Shown here: positions 36,640 to 48,734 of the stretch, in pieces
How the letters are laid out: each line of letters begins with the position of its first letter
Numbering within the stretch: the stretch's first letter is position 1
NCBI RefSeq assembly: GCF_000143415.4
Contig: NW_003314351.1
Location: forward strand, 442,964-506,963
DNA from: Selaginella moellendorffii
Lineage: Eukaryota > Streptophyta > Lycopodiopsida > Selaginellales > Selaginellaceae
DNA: 64,000 nucleotides
Reading direction: 5' to 3'
The notes under the pieces: model-generated
Seen by the model: the letters and a program-made list of their open reading frames with translations, nothing else
Told to the model about the DNA's origin: nothing
Databases searched by the model: none
Made by a program: the position numbers and the translations under genes

Positions 36640-36750
36640 CGGCCAGGATGGAGATCGCCGACGTGGCGGGTTGCGATGTCATTGGCTGGGAGGTCGATCC
36701 TCGTCGCGCCGCGAGAGCCAATGGGAGCGCAGGAATCAGGTGTTTATAAG
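36640..36750 (+). promoter_or_regulatory. histone H2B promoter elements
   Basis: TTTATAAG at 36743-36750 is a plausible TATA box 150 bp before the H2B start. CCAAT occurs at 36718-36722 and, inverted, ATTGG at 36681-36685. GACGTGGC near 36660 resembles the ACGT-core hexamer seen in plant histone promoters. Assignment is by position and consensus only. Confidence 0.6.
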
Positions 36751-36900
36751 ATTTTCACGGAGCTAGGGGTTTCCATTGGCGAGCAATCTTCCTGGTCTGT
36801 GCGAGAGGAGTAAGTGGTAGCGCTAGCTCTCAAATCAGTAGGCAGAGCGTCTCTTTCTCTCTGTCTCTCTCTCTCTCTCGGATTCGCAAGCGGCGGAGCG

Positions 36901-37326
36901 ATGGCCAAGGCAGCGGAGAAGAAGCCTGTAGCTGAGAAGGTCCCAGCGGAGAAGAAGGCGGCGGAGAAGAAGCCGCGGGCGGAGAAGAAGACCCCGGCCA
37001 AGGATCCATCGGCGGCGGCGGACAAGAAGAAGCGCAAGATGAAGAAGAGCGTGGAGACGTACAAGATGTACATATACAAGGTACTCAAGCAGGTCCACCC
37101 CGAGACGGGCATTTCGAGCAAGGCCATGGGGATCATGAACAGCTTCATCAACGACATCTTCGAGAAGCTAGCGCAGGAGGCCTCGAGGTTGGCTCGCTAC
37201 AACAAAAAGCCCACAATCACCTCGCGGGAGATCCAGACGGCGGTTCGTCTCATCCTTCCCGGCGAGCTCGCCAAGCATGCCGTGTCCGAAGGGACCAAGG
37301 CCGTCACCAAGTTCACGAGCTCTTGA
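36901..37326 (+). CDS. histone H2B
   Basis: Intronless frame of 141 residues. The basic N-terminal tail ([15 protein letters not shown] and similar Lys/Ala/Pro repeats) is typical of plant H2B. The histone fold then shows [56 protein letters not shown] and the C-terminal helix ending AVTKFTSS. The conserved C-terminal Lys used for H2B monoubiquitination lies in [10 protein letters not shown]. Nothing about the frame is unusual. It lies 473 bp downstream of the LHW-like gene on the same strand and converges with the Sen1-like gene. Confidence 0.97.
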   Translation: MAKAAEKKPVAEKVPAEKKAAEKKPRAEKKTPAKDPSAAADKKKRKMKKSVETYKMYIYKVLKQVHPETGISSKAMGIMNSFINDIFEKLAQEASRLARYNKKPTITSREIQTAVRLILPGELAKHAVSEGTKAVTKFTSS

Positions 37327-37711
37327 GCTTGTTCTTCCTGCTTTTGCCTCTCCTTTCTTTTTCCTATTAATCTAAGTGTCGTTGTAACTCCTGTATACTT
37401 GATCTTCAATGGTGAAACTTTTTTTTTCCAACAGTCAATGTGTTCTACAATGGTAGTTTTCTAAGTTTGCTCGCGCTGGAACGAGTCTAGCACAGTGAGA
37501 AATGTGAAGTATATGTATATACATCACGTCGAGATCGAGAGGGAAAATCGCAAGTACCACCTATAGTTATCAAAACAAGTAAAGCCATCCTTGTTGCCCA
37601 CGAAACAAACCATCTCGAGTCTCCCGGTCTCTTGTCATGTACATGTTGCTGTGGCCTCGAAAAACGAGGAAAAAAGATGGAAAAAGAAGAGCTTTAATCT
37701 GTTTTTCAGCG
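37327..37711. other. intergenic region between convergent H2B and helicase genes
   Basis: This 385-bp stretch should hold the 3' UTRs of both genes. I noticed no stem-loop of the animal histone type, consistent with plant histone mRNAs being polyadenylated, and no further gene. Confidence 0.5.
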
Positions 37712-40700
37712 TCACCCTCTTCTGAAACTGTTGTGCTGCCTCAGATAATTATCGGCAGTCTTTCTCTCGGCTTCCGCTTCGTACCTCCCACGCCTGCCTG
37801 GCTTGTTGTTATCTCTCGTCCCTCTCAAATCACTGCCTGCTCTATTATGACCATCCAGCCGTGACGACGAGCTTGGCAACGTCGGCTCCCTGAGAACCTG
37901 ACTTAAAACCCCGTCACTGATGAGGCCCTTCTCCACTGCTGCAGCCGAGGTGATGAAACAGTTCCTCGACTTTGCATCTTCTATGAGCTTAGCCCAATCT
38001 TCAGACTGCTCCAACGTACCGGCATTGCCTATAACCTGCGCAGCGCATGCATGGCTTCAGCCAGGAAAAAGTGATAAAAAAATACAAAATCTTACCCATA
38101 GCGATCGACGAGCTCGAGTCAAAGCCACGTTCATCCGCCTTATGTCCGCTACGAATCCCACCCCGTGGTTAGAAGCTCGGACGCAAGACATTATAATCAC
38201 GTCCCTTTCCTGCCCCTGGAATGCATCCACCGTGTTGATGTAAACTCCCTTGGCATCACCAGAGAGAGACTCGAATTCCCTCTGTATGCACCTCAGTTGA
38301 AGCTTGTAAGGAGATATGACACCCACGGTCGCCTGCTGCCTCCCTGCCGCCTTCAAAACACCTTGGAGGTGGTCATACAGCTTGGCTGCAAACTTGGCCT
38401 CGACAACATTCTGAAACGAGACCGAGCCGCTGATGTGCGACTCCTTTCCGTGGCTCACGTCGAAAAAGAGGTAAGGCTGCAGCAGCGGGTCATGGTGGTA
38501 AATCTCGTCCGGCAAGCCCTTGACGCTGTCACTGTCCTGGAGACGGCCCTGATAAAAATGCCGAGATGGAAAATCCCGAATTTGAGGATGCATGCGATAC
38601 TGGACTGTCAGCATGAGCGTCGGACATCCCGCTTGTTGAAACCGCTCGAACAAGCTTCGCGAATACTGCATGGTGTCAGCCACCCGGCTAATGACAGTCG
38701 CTGGGAGCTGCTGCGGATCACCAACCAGGACACAGCGGGCTGCTCCAAGGATGAGTGGAGGTAGCACGCCTAGTTCGCTGGCTTGTGCTGCTTCATCAAT
38801 AACCACGATGTCAAAACCACGGGCCAGATTGGTGAAGAGTTTACGACCGCTGCTGGAAACTGTGGTGAACACGATCTCCGCCTCATTCGCAAAGCTCGCT
38901 TCGAGCTTGCTCTTCGCGTCCTCGAGACCATATCCACCACCCGGCTTATGAAGGTTGTCGACAATCACAAACCGGGACATGTCAACCAGCACCTTATCTC
39001 TTTCTTCCAGCAGCGATGCCAGCTGCTGCAGCTTCATGTCTCTGGCCTGGTCGCGGGCCGTAAGCACCTCGGGCTCGACACCGACTGCGCCCTGGACCCG
39101 ACTGGCATTTAAGTCCTTTTGTAGCACCGCTATATGCTGTGATAGAGCATACTCCCGCAGCCGCATCCGCTGAAGCCACTCTAAAATCTCGTCCCGCCCT
39201 TTTCCAATGAGCGACTCCGTTCTCTTTTCCACGGAAACTGCCTGCGCTGCCTTGGACTGCGGATCTGTTCCCACGCGAGCCACGTCAGGCCGATATACCC
39301 TCATCTCGCCGTCCATAAAACCTTTGTCCAGCACACGAGAAAGCAGCTCATCTGTTGCTGCATTCGAGGGAGCACAGACAAGCATCCGGGGCTTCGGGCA
39401 AAGCTTTGGAAGCTGCCGGAGGAGACTCTTGTCCATCTTCTGCAAAACCTCATCAATCCACCCTCCCTGCTCGTCATCGCCAGCAGCAGCATCCGAGACT
39501 ACTGCACCAGGTGCAATTTTCTTGAGGAGAGCGGTGTAGTACCTCTGATACTGCACAAGGTGGATAGCATTCAGCATCCCCCAGACCGTATGTGTTTTCC
39601 CTGTCCCAGGCGGCCCTTGCACCAGGCTAAAAGGCCATATTTCCTGTGATCTCGTAGCTGCAGCAGTGCCGGCAGCCGTGTGCATAGCCGCCCATTGTAT
39701 AGCCGACAGTTGCGGAGCATTGAAATTGTTGCGCAAGTACTCAGTAAACCCTGGAGTGAAACAGCTAAGCATAACCGCTTGCTCCTGGTCATAACGAGGA
39801 AATAGCTCGGGCCGTGGCTGCAATATCGCCTTGAGCATCTGTGAATGGACCACTCGTAAAATCCATGAAAGAACCAAGAAAACAATTTACCTGAGGGTGC
39901 AGGCGGTAGAGAGCATGAAGGGCAACATATTCACGTTGTGTAGTCGCAAGGCCGCCTAAAACAGTGAACGACCATACACCACCTTGACGCAGGTCGTCCA
40001 ACAAGTGATTGGGGTAGCCACCTCTTCAAACAAAACCGAGTTAGACAACGATAGGAAAGTTTAGCTCAAACGGAAATAACTCACCCATTATCTCCGTTGA
40101 ATTCGGAAAAGTTTATGAACATAACAGCTCCATGGGCGTCACGAACGTCAAGCGGCATGTACCGGCGGGCAATACCAGCAATGTGAATCGATATTTCGCC
40201 TTCCTCTTTGGCATCTTCGCTGCCATTCTTGCGTTGAGCGTCTGTATTATAAGCACCAGCTTAAAGCTCAATTTCTCTTGAGAAAGACAAATGACACACT
40301 ACCTTGAGGCGGTGTCGACAAAACTGCCACGTCGCCTTCTTTGAAGTTAAAGCGAGTACGAGCGTCCATAGGAAGTAAAGTGACATCGTACCATCCTGGT
40401 AACAAATGTTTAGTTACCCTGCATCAGAATCAGAACCAGAATCACAAGGCACATACCTCTGTCGCGTTTATCAACTGCTTTGATCATCGCGGAAGTGTGT
40501 ACTTCCTTTCCTGAGTCACGAAGCTCCTCCCAGACATTGAACAGCTGTGCCCGGCACTCTTCAAACAGTAGTGGTTCGAATACTTGTACGTATTCTTCTA
40601 AAGATGCAAAGCTTCCTGGAACGCGCTGCAGCTCTGTCTCCGCTGGTTGGCCTGCACAGACTTCACACCGTCAAAAATCCATCCCAGATACGTAGTCCTA

Positions 40701-41834
40701 CACGCCCAAGCAGGTTTGATAACTACTCTGTGCGATCAGCCCAAACAGCAGCGCTGCAATTTTCATTGAGCAAAATCCCTTGCTCTTCCACGTCCGATGA
40801 ACCTTTTGGTGGACTTGCATATAAAGAGCGGCAGCTGCTTGCCATGTTACACACACAGTCGACTCAAAACTGTAGAAAAACAGTACGTGAGTAAGCATAA
40901 CACTGACAGAAACTATGAAGCATCTAGCGTCATAATGTTGCCAGCATCTGACTTAGTCAGCGACCCTAACCATTTTCTCTCTTTCGAAGAAGAAAAGGAC
41001 AGGAAAAACCAAGGCCAAAAAAAAAAGAAAAAAGAAAAACAGGAACCGTATTACCGGAGAATATAACAAACCTGATTGTTGCCACAGCTTGCTGCAGGTA
41101 GCCTCTCGATGGAGCCTTTCAATAGACGCGTCCAGAGGTTGAGATGCTGCAGCAGCACGCTTGAATGGAGCTTGTCTCCTAATTGGTGCGCGCTCTTCAC
41201 CTCCATTCCCTCCATTCTCACCATGCTGTCGTCGAACATTCGGCCTCTGGAATTGCGGCTTAAGCTGCGCATCTCGGGGCCTCTCTTTGGCATCGAGGGA
41301 TCCATTACAGTTGTCGTCCTTGTTGGTCTCGAAGCACGACTCCACATTCTCTCTGGCTTCTTTAAGCTGTTGCCGAACTCCTACGCTCCGCACAACCGGT
41401 GTCGGGACTTTCGGCGGACGCGCTATTTGCAAGGACTCGTCTAACTCCAGCACCATCGTCTGCCTCGTACGCTTCTTGCCCAGCTTCTCATCGTTCTTGG
41501 CTACAGCAGCTTGCCTGGGGAGGGTGGTGACCGCTTTTCTCTGGGGGGCTGGCGTTGGCGTCTCGGGTGGTCGAGTACTGTCGGGTGGCCGAGTACTGTC
41601 GGGTGGCCGAGCACTACTTTCCACTGCTTTACTACAAACAGCAGCGCTTGTATCTTCCGGCGGCTCCATGAAGTTGTCCGACTGTTTCTTGGCCAGCCTC
41701 GCGCTCCTCCGCGCCTTTTCTACCTTGACGGGTGGCTTGTCACCGCTGCTCGAGGAAGGGCATGCCGCTTGTCCCGCCGTGTCGGCATCAGGAGCCTTGG
41801 GCGATGGAGGCGGTAAATTCAGATCGAGCTCCAT
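37712..41834 (-). CDS. Sen1/senataxin-like superfamily 1 RNA-DNA helicase
   Basis: Multi-exon SF1 helicase of the Sen1/MAA3-related plant group; Sen1 relatives resolve R-loops and act in transcription termination and RNA processing. The large exon 38057-39877 carries Walker A GPPGTGKTHTVWG, the DEAAQASE motif II, GDPQQLPATV, QYRMHPQIRDFPS and VDAFQGQERDVIIMSCVRAS, ending NVALTRARRSLWV before a short last exon with EQSEDWAKLIEDAK. Upstream, GVWSFTVLGGLATTQREYVA splices onto the helicase exon, as in the Arabidopsis relatives I remember (At2g19120 type). The N-terminus is long, basic and disordered, and begins MELDLNLPPPSP, which matches an EAR-type LxLxL/DLNxxP motif. ATG 41834 was chosen for that reason. 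Confidence 0.88.
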
Positions 41835-42353
41835 CGTCCTAGAACTTGTAACTACTACTAGTAATAATCCGGCATCACATAATAGGGTCACCTAGGGTTA
41901 TCCTCGTCGGCCACAACGCAATACGTCTCGCACCTGGACAAACTTCCAATCCACCACTCCTGCTCCATCCTAATCCACCACTCCTTCTCCATCCTGACCG
42001 CCACCGCCGCCCCTCCGCCCGCCCGCCCGCCGCTCCTCCAATCCCTCCGCTCTCTCTCAACTTCGCTGACTTGCTCCTCTTGGTGGAGGCGAGCACAGCG
42101 CTCTAGAATTCTTCCTCAGGCTCTCTCTTGTCTCTGGGAGAGAGGGGCAGCCGCATTTTATAGGTAAGAGAGCAGGGCCCTTGCGTCCACCGTAATTCTC
42201 ACCCTGTCGCCAATGCCCTCTCGCCACGTGTCCACGGGAGAAAGCCACTGGATTGGATTCGGGCCTGGGGATCCGACGGTGGACGTTCAAGTCTGTACGT
42301 ATATATAATATAGGTACGAACTCCTTTACTTATTACAAAAGTACGTGGGGGGG
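41835..42353. promoter_or_regulatory. upstream region of Sen1-like gene
   Basis: About 0.5 kb between the helicase start and the stop of the next minus-strand gene. A near-perfect 25-bp direct repeat (ATCCACCACTCC then GCTCCATCCT or TTCTCCATCCT) lies at about 41950-41998, beside CCGCCC-rich sequence near 42001-42030. Role unknown. Confidence 0.45.
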
Positions 42354-44419
42354 TCATTGACTTGTCAAGGTCCGAGTGGGGAGGACGAGGACGAGGAGAT
42401 TTTGGAGCTGGCGGCACGGCGTTGGAGTGACGCCGAGAGAGGCTCCTTTGACGTTGGAGCAGTCCCACTTGGATCCCTGCGAGGCGTCGTCAACCTCGAG
42501 AGTTATGTTGGACAAGCATATGTCCTCAAACGGGGCCGCCTCCAAGCCTCTCAGGCTTCCGGCGTGGGAGATGTTCCGGCCCCAAACCTTGTTCACGTAA
42601 ATCCCTCTCACCACCGGGTACGCCAGCGGGTCGTAGCCCTCGTCAGGATGCTCGCTGCTACTGTTGCCGCTCAAGGCGATTGCCGTGAGCACACTGTCCA
42701 TGGTGACGTTGGTGACCGAGATGTTCTTGACGTAGCCTCCGCGGCCCGCCCCAGTCTTAACGTGGACTCCGATCTTTGAGTTGAACACTCGAACGTCCTC
42801 CACCACCACATTCTTTATCCCGCCCGACATCTCACTGCCAAAGGCGATGGCGGCGCTGGCGGGTGCCTGGGCCGTGATTCGCCGGATCACGACCTTGGCA
42901 CTCGGGAGCCCAACCCGGATGCCATACTCGTCCCAGCCGCTCTTGACCGAGACAGCGTCGCCGCCGCTGGTTATCGCACAGTCCTCAATGCAGACGCCGG
43001 TACAAGAATCTGCACAGGGCACGTGTTTATCTGGATTAGAATCAGAGAATGGAAAATGGATGGATGGATGGAGTTGAGTGATCCATCCCACGAGATCAAC
43101 AACCAGAAGCCCATGCAAAGAGCACAGGGTGGGAGCTCACGTAATGAAACCCACAGTCAAAATAGTAGTAAACCCAAAAGATGCTATACCTGCATCTTGC
43201 CGGTTCCTTAAACAACAGTGCCTCGCTCCTTTGGGCCTGGGTTACCATCTAACTCACTGTTAGCAAGAGCTCTGTTTCGAAACAGCCAAGGGTTCGAAAA
43301 CAAGCGACAAAATTCCAGCAAGGAATCGCTAACGTAGAAGAAGCAGCAACTAAGTAGTTGTGTGAAAAAAAGTCAGAGTCGAGAACCATGGTCCACTCCC
43401 ATGGTTGCTCAAGTACGTGAAAAGCCTGGATAAAGTACAGGGTTGTCAAGAATTGTTACCTGGTTGGACACCATCAGTGTTGGGTGACTCCGAAGGGGCA
43501 ACCACGGTCACGCCTCTGATGACAACATTGCTTTCAAAACCAGAAACCAACAACACGCGGTAACTCGTTAGAGCAGGAAAAAAAAAACTTAAAAAAAAAA
43601 TTTCCAGGACTCTAGCAGAAGTGCCACTACACCTATCAGACAAACCTGCAATAAACAGGGTGGATGGTCCAGGATGGTGAATTCAGGAGACTAATATTTG
43701 ACACCACGATGTTTTTCGAATTGATGAACTCCACCAAGTGGCCCCTTGTATAATTCAGGGACTGATTACGGAACCAGTGCCACCACACCGATCCCTGCCC
43801 GTCTATTGTCCCATTTCCACCTGTGACAGAGCAACTGTGCTTCACACAAGAAAAGCGAGGAGGATACAGTATCTCACCTGTAATCACTACATCTTCCAGA
43901 TCCTTGCCATAGACTAGACTCCTGTGCCTCCGACCCGGGAGGTCCCTGCCCCTCCCGTACGACGGCAATGGATCTATTAAAGGCCAGTCGTGTGGATCCT
44001 ACCGAATCGAAGAAACAAGCAAGCAGAGTGAGCGACATCCAATTGGCCGACCTCACCTGAGAGGCGAGGATGACGGAGCCCGTGTCGAGAAAGAGCGTGA
44101 GGTGACTGATGAGCGTGAAGCTGCCCGTTAGCCACCTGCCGGCGGGCACGTAGAGTTGCGCGCCACCCTTGTGAGCAAACGACTGCAGATAAAAGACGGC
44201 ATTCTGAAACGCCACCGTGTTCACGGTTTGCCCATCCCCGACAGCTCCGAACTCTGTGATGGACACACTGTGCGGCCTCGCAACGCTTCTGCGGTTGCCG
44301 CGCCCGCAGATCTCCTCCACGTCCAATCGGCCGGACGAGCTCGGGCAATCGCCCCAAGACTCTATCACCATCATACCTACAAGAATGGCCAGCGCGTCGA
44401 GCTTCACAAACCACCACAT
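42354..44419 (-). CDS. GH28 polygalacturonase-like protein with altered catalytic pair
   Basis: Secreted pectin hydrolase family. ATG 44419 gives a signal peptide (MWWFVKLDALAILVGMMVIE). Family landmarks follow: ITEFGAVGDGQTVNTVAFQ, LYVPAGRWLTGSFTL, GNGTIDGQGSVWW, SPSWTIHPVYC, SPNTDGVQP (catalytic Asp of NTD present), GSEMSGG and GRGGYVKNI. The second catalytic site, normally GDD in this plant clade, reads SGGDAVSVKSGWDEYGI: the codon at 42960-42962 is Gly where Asp is expected, so one of the paired aspartates seems lost. Activity may be reduced or absent. The region 43030-43620 contains longer introns than usual for this window. Whether the terminal exon ends at 42354 is moderately sure. Confidence 0.85.
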
Positions 44420-45429
44420 CTCTGGCGCCCTCGATCCCCCGCCCCGAAGACCTAGCAGCAGCAATGCAGCAGAGCTGGATTGGTTGGCGATGCCAAAATC
44501 ATGGCGATGCTAATCGGGGCCGCCGCGGGGAAGCCAAAACTACTGGCCGTGATACTCTGCCGACCGCACAGTGACCGATCTTGATCCGCCTCCTCGCCCG
44601 CGACCGCACACTCTTCCATGTCTCGCCGCTGTGTGTACTCACATCTCCTGGAAGGAATTGTTGGAGCGTGGCACCTGCTAAATGCGGCCACGGAGCCTGG
44701 AAACTTACCGATTTGAGGTGGAGAGGATGAGCGCTGCCGCCGCAGAGGGTGTGAAATGGAGGTGGATCCAGCGCTGGGCACATCCCCCACCCAGATTGCT
44801 CGCCTCGCCTCGCCCGCGTTTCCGGAGCAGACGTGCCTGTTGCTCAAGCTATTTTCTTCCATTTCCACGTCAAGGGAATATTTAACAAAGAGTAATGGGC
44901 TGGCAACCGGCAATGGCCGGTTGCACGTAATCCATTGGTGCGCCACAAGCCCGCCAGCCACCGGCTCTAGGCCGTTGCGCCTGACCGACACCTTGGAGCT
45001 CCAGCTGGCTTGCTGGCCTCTGCTAAATTGGACTCGCCTCGTTGATGTGAAAGCTTGGTTGGGCCACAAGACGCCACCAGCCGAGTGAATGGAGAAACCG
45101 TCACAGATGATTAGAGGATTAGAGGACGATTACATCACGCGAGAGCAACAAGAGAATTTGCAGAACTGGGGAGGAGATAACTAAACTATTTCCTCCCCTC
45201 ATCCAGAATGATGCACAAAAACAAAAAAAGAAAAAGTAGGAGAGATTGGATTGGGCATTTGGAATTTGGAAGCAGGAACATGGGCCATGCAGCTAAAAGT
45301 CATATGCTCCCATGTGCCCTCATCACATTCGTTAAGCGTAACTTACGCGAATGAATGGCATTGTGACAAAACACCCAGTTTCCTAGGTAGCTTTGTTTTC
45401 AGAGGGGGGCTGGCTATAGAGGCGACGTA
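44420..45429. promoter_or_regulatory. gene-free kilobase upstream of the GH28 gene
   Basis: Presumed promoter of the minus-strand GH28 gene plus the 3' flank of the next minus-strand gene. A 9-bp inverted repeat GCAACCGGC / GCCGGTTGC (44903-44911 and 44916-44924, 4-base spacer) stands out as a possible dimeric factor site. Open frames over 100 codons exist on both strands but show no family similarity or splice support. Confidence 0.45.
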
Positions 45430-46393
45430 TCACTTTTGCAGCCACATCAATACCATTTGCGCCTGGAGAGACGGTCCAAAGCACTGCGCCCTTGTGAGAC
45501 AAAATCTGGTGCACGACGTCCCGCCGGGGACGACAGCGCGAGTTGTCTCCAGTATGTAGCACGAACTGCCTGCGTCGCCTTTTCCCTGTACCAAAACCCC
45601 CCACACATCTACGCTGCTACCATCGCCATCGCCATCGCCGCCGTCCTTTGTTGACTGGGCGTTGCCGGCGGCCTTGTCACGTCCACACGACCGGGTCAAG
45701 TCGAACGATCTCCGGAGGCAGAGGCTATCTTGCATGGGGCATTGGCCAGCAGCAGACAGCGATCGTGCGTCGCGAACCAGTCTGGATGTTTGCTCGTCAA
45801 GCTTCCGGACGAGGATTAAACCGTCCGGAGACGCAGTCGTTACAGACTCCCTCACGTAGTTCCAGCACTCGGACGGGGTATGCTCCAAGGCACTCGGAGG
45901 AACCCTGCGCCTCTGCGTCCTAATGCCCTTCGAATCGAATATGTACTGGAGGAATGGTGCCTCCCGAATGTTCTTCACTATCTGGCAAGCCGGCCACCAT
46001 ATAATTATCAGCATACATCTCAGGACAGCGTCAAAAGAGAAACATTACCTCGACTATGTGATCTTGCACCCACTTGTCTAACGTCCTCATGTCCGAGCAT
46101 GGCTGTGACAGGGACAAAGGCTGCAACCAGAAGCTACTCCTGTCAATGGGAGTCGAACAGGATGCGCTTTCCACCGCGTCAAACACCAGGTTCCCAGCGT
46201 TGCAACCCGTGGTGGCTCTAGTCCTAGTGGCTACTCTAAGAGAATCGAGCCCCCTCAATCTGCCGGGCCGAGCAAAGAATGATATCGCGCATCGATCGTC
46301 GTTCCTAAGCACTACCTGGCTGCTGCTGCTGCTGCTACTGCTGCTGCCGAACGCAGCGGCAAGATTTCCCGCCACCGCTGCGGAGGACGCCAT
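45430..46393 (-). CDS. conserved plant protein of unknown function, probably plastid-targeted
   Basis: Two exons. Exon 1 starts MASSAAVAGNLAAAFG with a long Ser run and Arg-rich stretch, which looks like a plastid transit peptide. It ends LDKWVQDHIVE. Splicing out about 65 bp joins IVKNIREAPFLQYIFD in exon 2. The end WGVLVQGK, CYILETTRAV and TRFCLTRAQCFGP reads like a family of plant proteins of unknown function; from memory it may be the DUF7804 group, but that is not verified. A Gly/Asp repeat (DGGDGDGDG) interrupts the middle. No catalytic motif is recognised. The neighbours suggest no role. Confidence 0.75.
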
Positions 46394-46960
46394 TCTTCTT
46401 GGGGCTGCAGCGATCCCGCGTTTGTTTGACTGCTTTAGGGCTTTGTAGGCCAAGAAGGATGATTCGAGATTACGAAAAAGGGTGACAGTTGGAATGTTTA
46501 TGTGCGTCGATTCCACGTGTGCTGGATGCAACGGCTGAGATGACTGACGTGGCCGTTACACGAGAGGCCACACGGCTAACACGTGCTGATGAATGCCATG
46601 TCATTTGCACGTGTTAACCGTGTGGTTTCCCCTTAAAATTCATTAAGCTGTGCAATGTGGCGCCTGCGTGGCAAAAGAAAAGATGATGTGGCATTAGGGC
46701 TAAAAAGAACAATTTGACCGCCCGTTTTGTTTAAGCATATGTTTATAGTGGTCAAAAATGGCAAGTAAAATAATATTTTCGTTAGAGATGTAAAAAGTAA
46801 ATTTACCAGGGGAGATATTTTGGTTGCTACATGAAATTGATATACCACCTGCAGACTTCTTTAATCAGGTGGTGGTTGGGAAATGGCGCATGGACACGTT
46901 CAGCGAAACAAAGTCTTCTGTGATTTATTCCATTCTAACCATCGGCATGCGCTTTACGTT
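46394..46960. promoter_or_regulatory. upstream region with G-box inverted repeat
   Basis: A 19-bp inverted repeat with one mismatch occupies 46568-46586 and 46607-46625 with a 20-base spacer. Each arm contains CACGTG flanked as ACACGTGC/GCACGTGT, which fits G-box/ABRE sites for bZIP or bHLH factors. Further ACGT cores lie nearby (CCACGTGTG near 46513, GACGTGGC near 46546). All are 120-230 bp upstream of the minus-strand start at 46393, so they may control that gene. Confidence 0.65.
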
Positions 46961-48204
<1,244 letters not shown>

Positions 48205-48734
48205 CTAGATAGCTAACTCTCTCCTTCCTCCTATGGTTGGGTACTACTAGACCATCAGGCAACCAACAGCCTCTCTCTTGTTCACAACAACAGGTGATAG
48301 CTTTTACCTTCTCCGCCGAGCTGAGTAGTTTTTAACTGAACACATTCTCGAGTTGCCAATGTTCACTCATCAAACTTAAACTTTGAGAAGTAGAAACAAG
48401 ATGAGAGAGCTTCAAAATGGAACACTCCCAACAGTCAATGATGGATGAGATCAACAAGGGGTGAAACCTGTCAAAAATCCATCTTCTTGTTACAAAGAGC
48501 TTTAGCGACACCACAACTACTTTGGTGGGGCTAAAACGTTCGTAGCATCTCGAACCTCGATAGTCGGTTTGGAGGATCGGATTTTGGGAAGTATAAGAGG
48601 CGAGTGGACCAGGCCGCCTTTAAGCGCTTCTCGCTCAATCAATCAGAGGCTTCCCAAGCACATACGTCATTGTAAATGGCCGCTCAAAGTTGCGATCAAG
48701 CCATTTTTGACCCATATCCCTGCACTGTCATGAC

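Noticed and set aside
44452-45088. Minus-strand frame of 205 codons and plus-strand frame of 110 codons upstream of the GH28 gene
   Set aside because: Neither has family similarity, and the minus-strand one relies on a non-ATG start; the area is better read as promoter.
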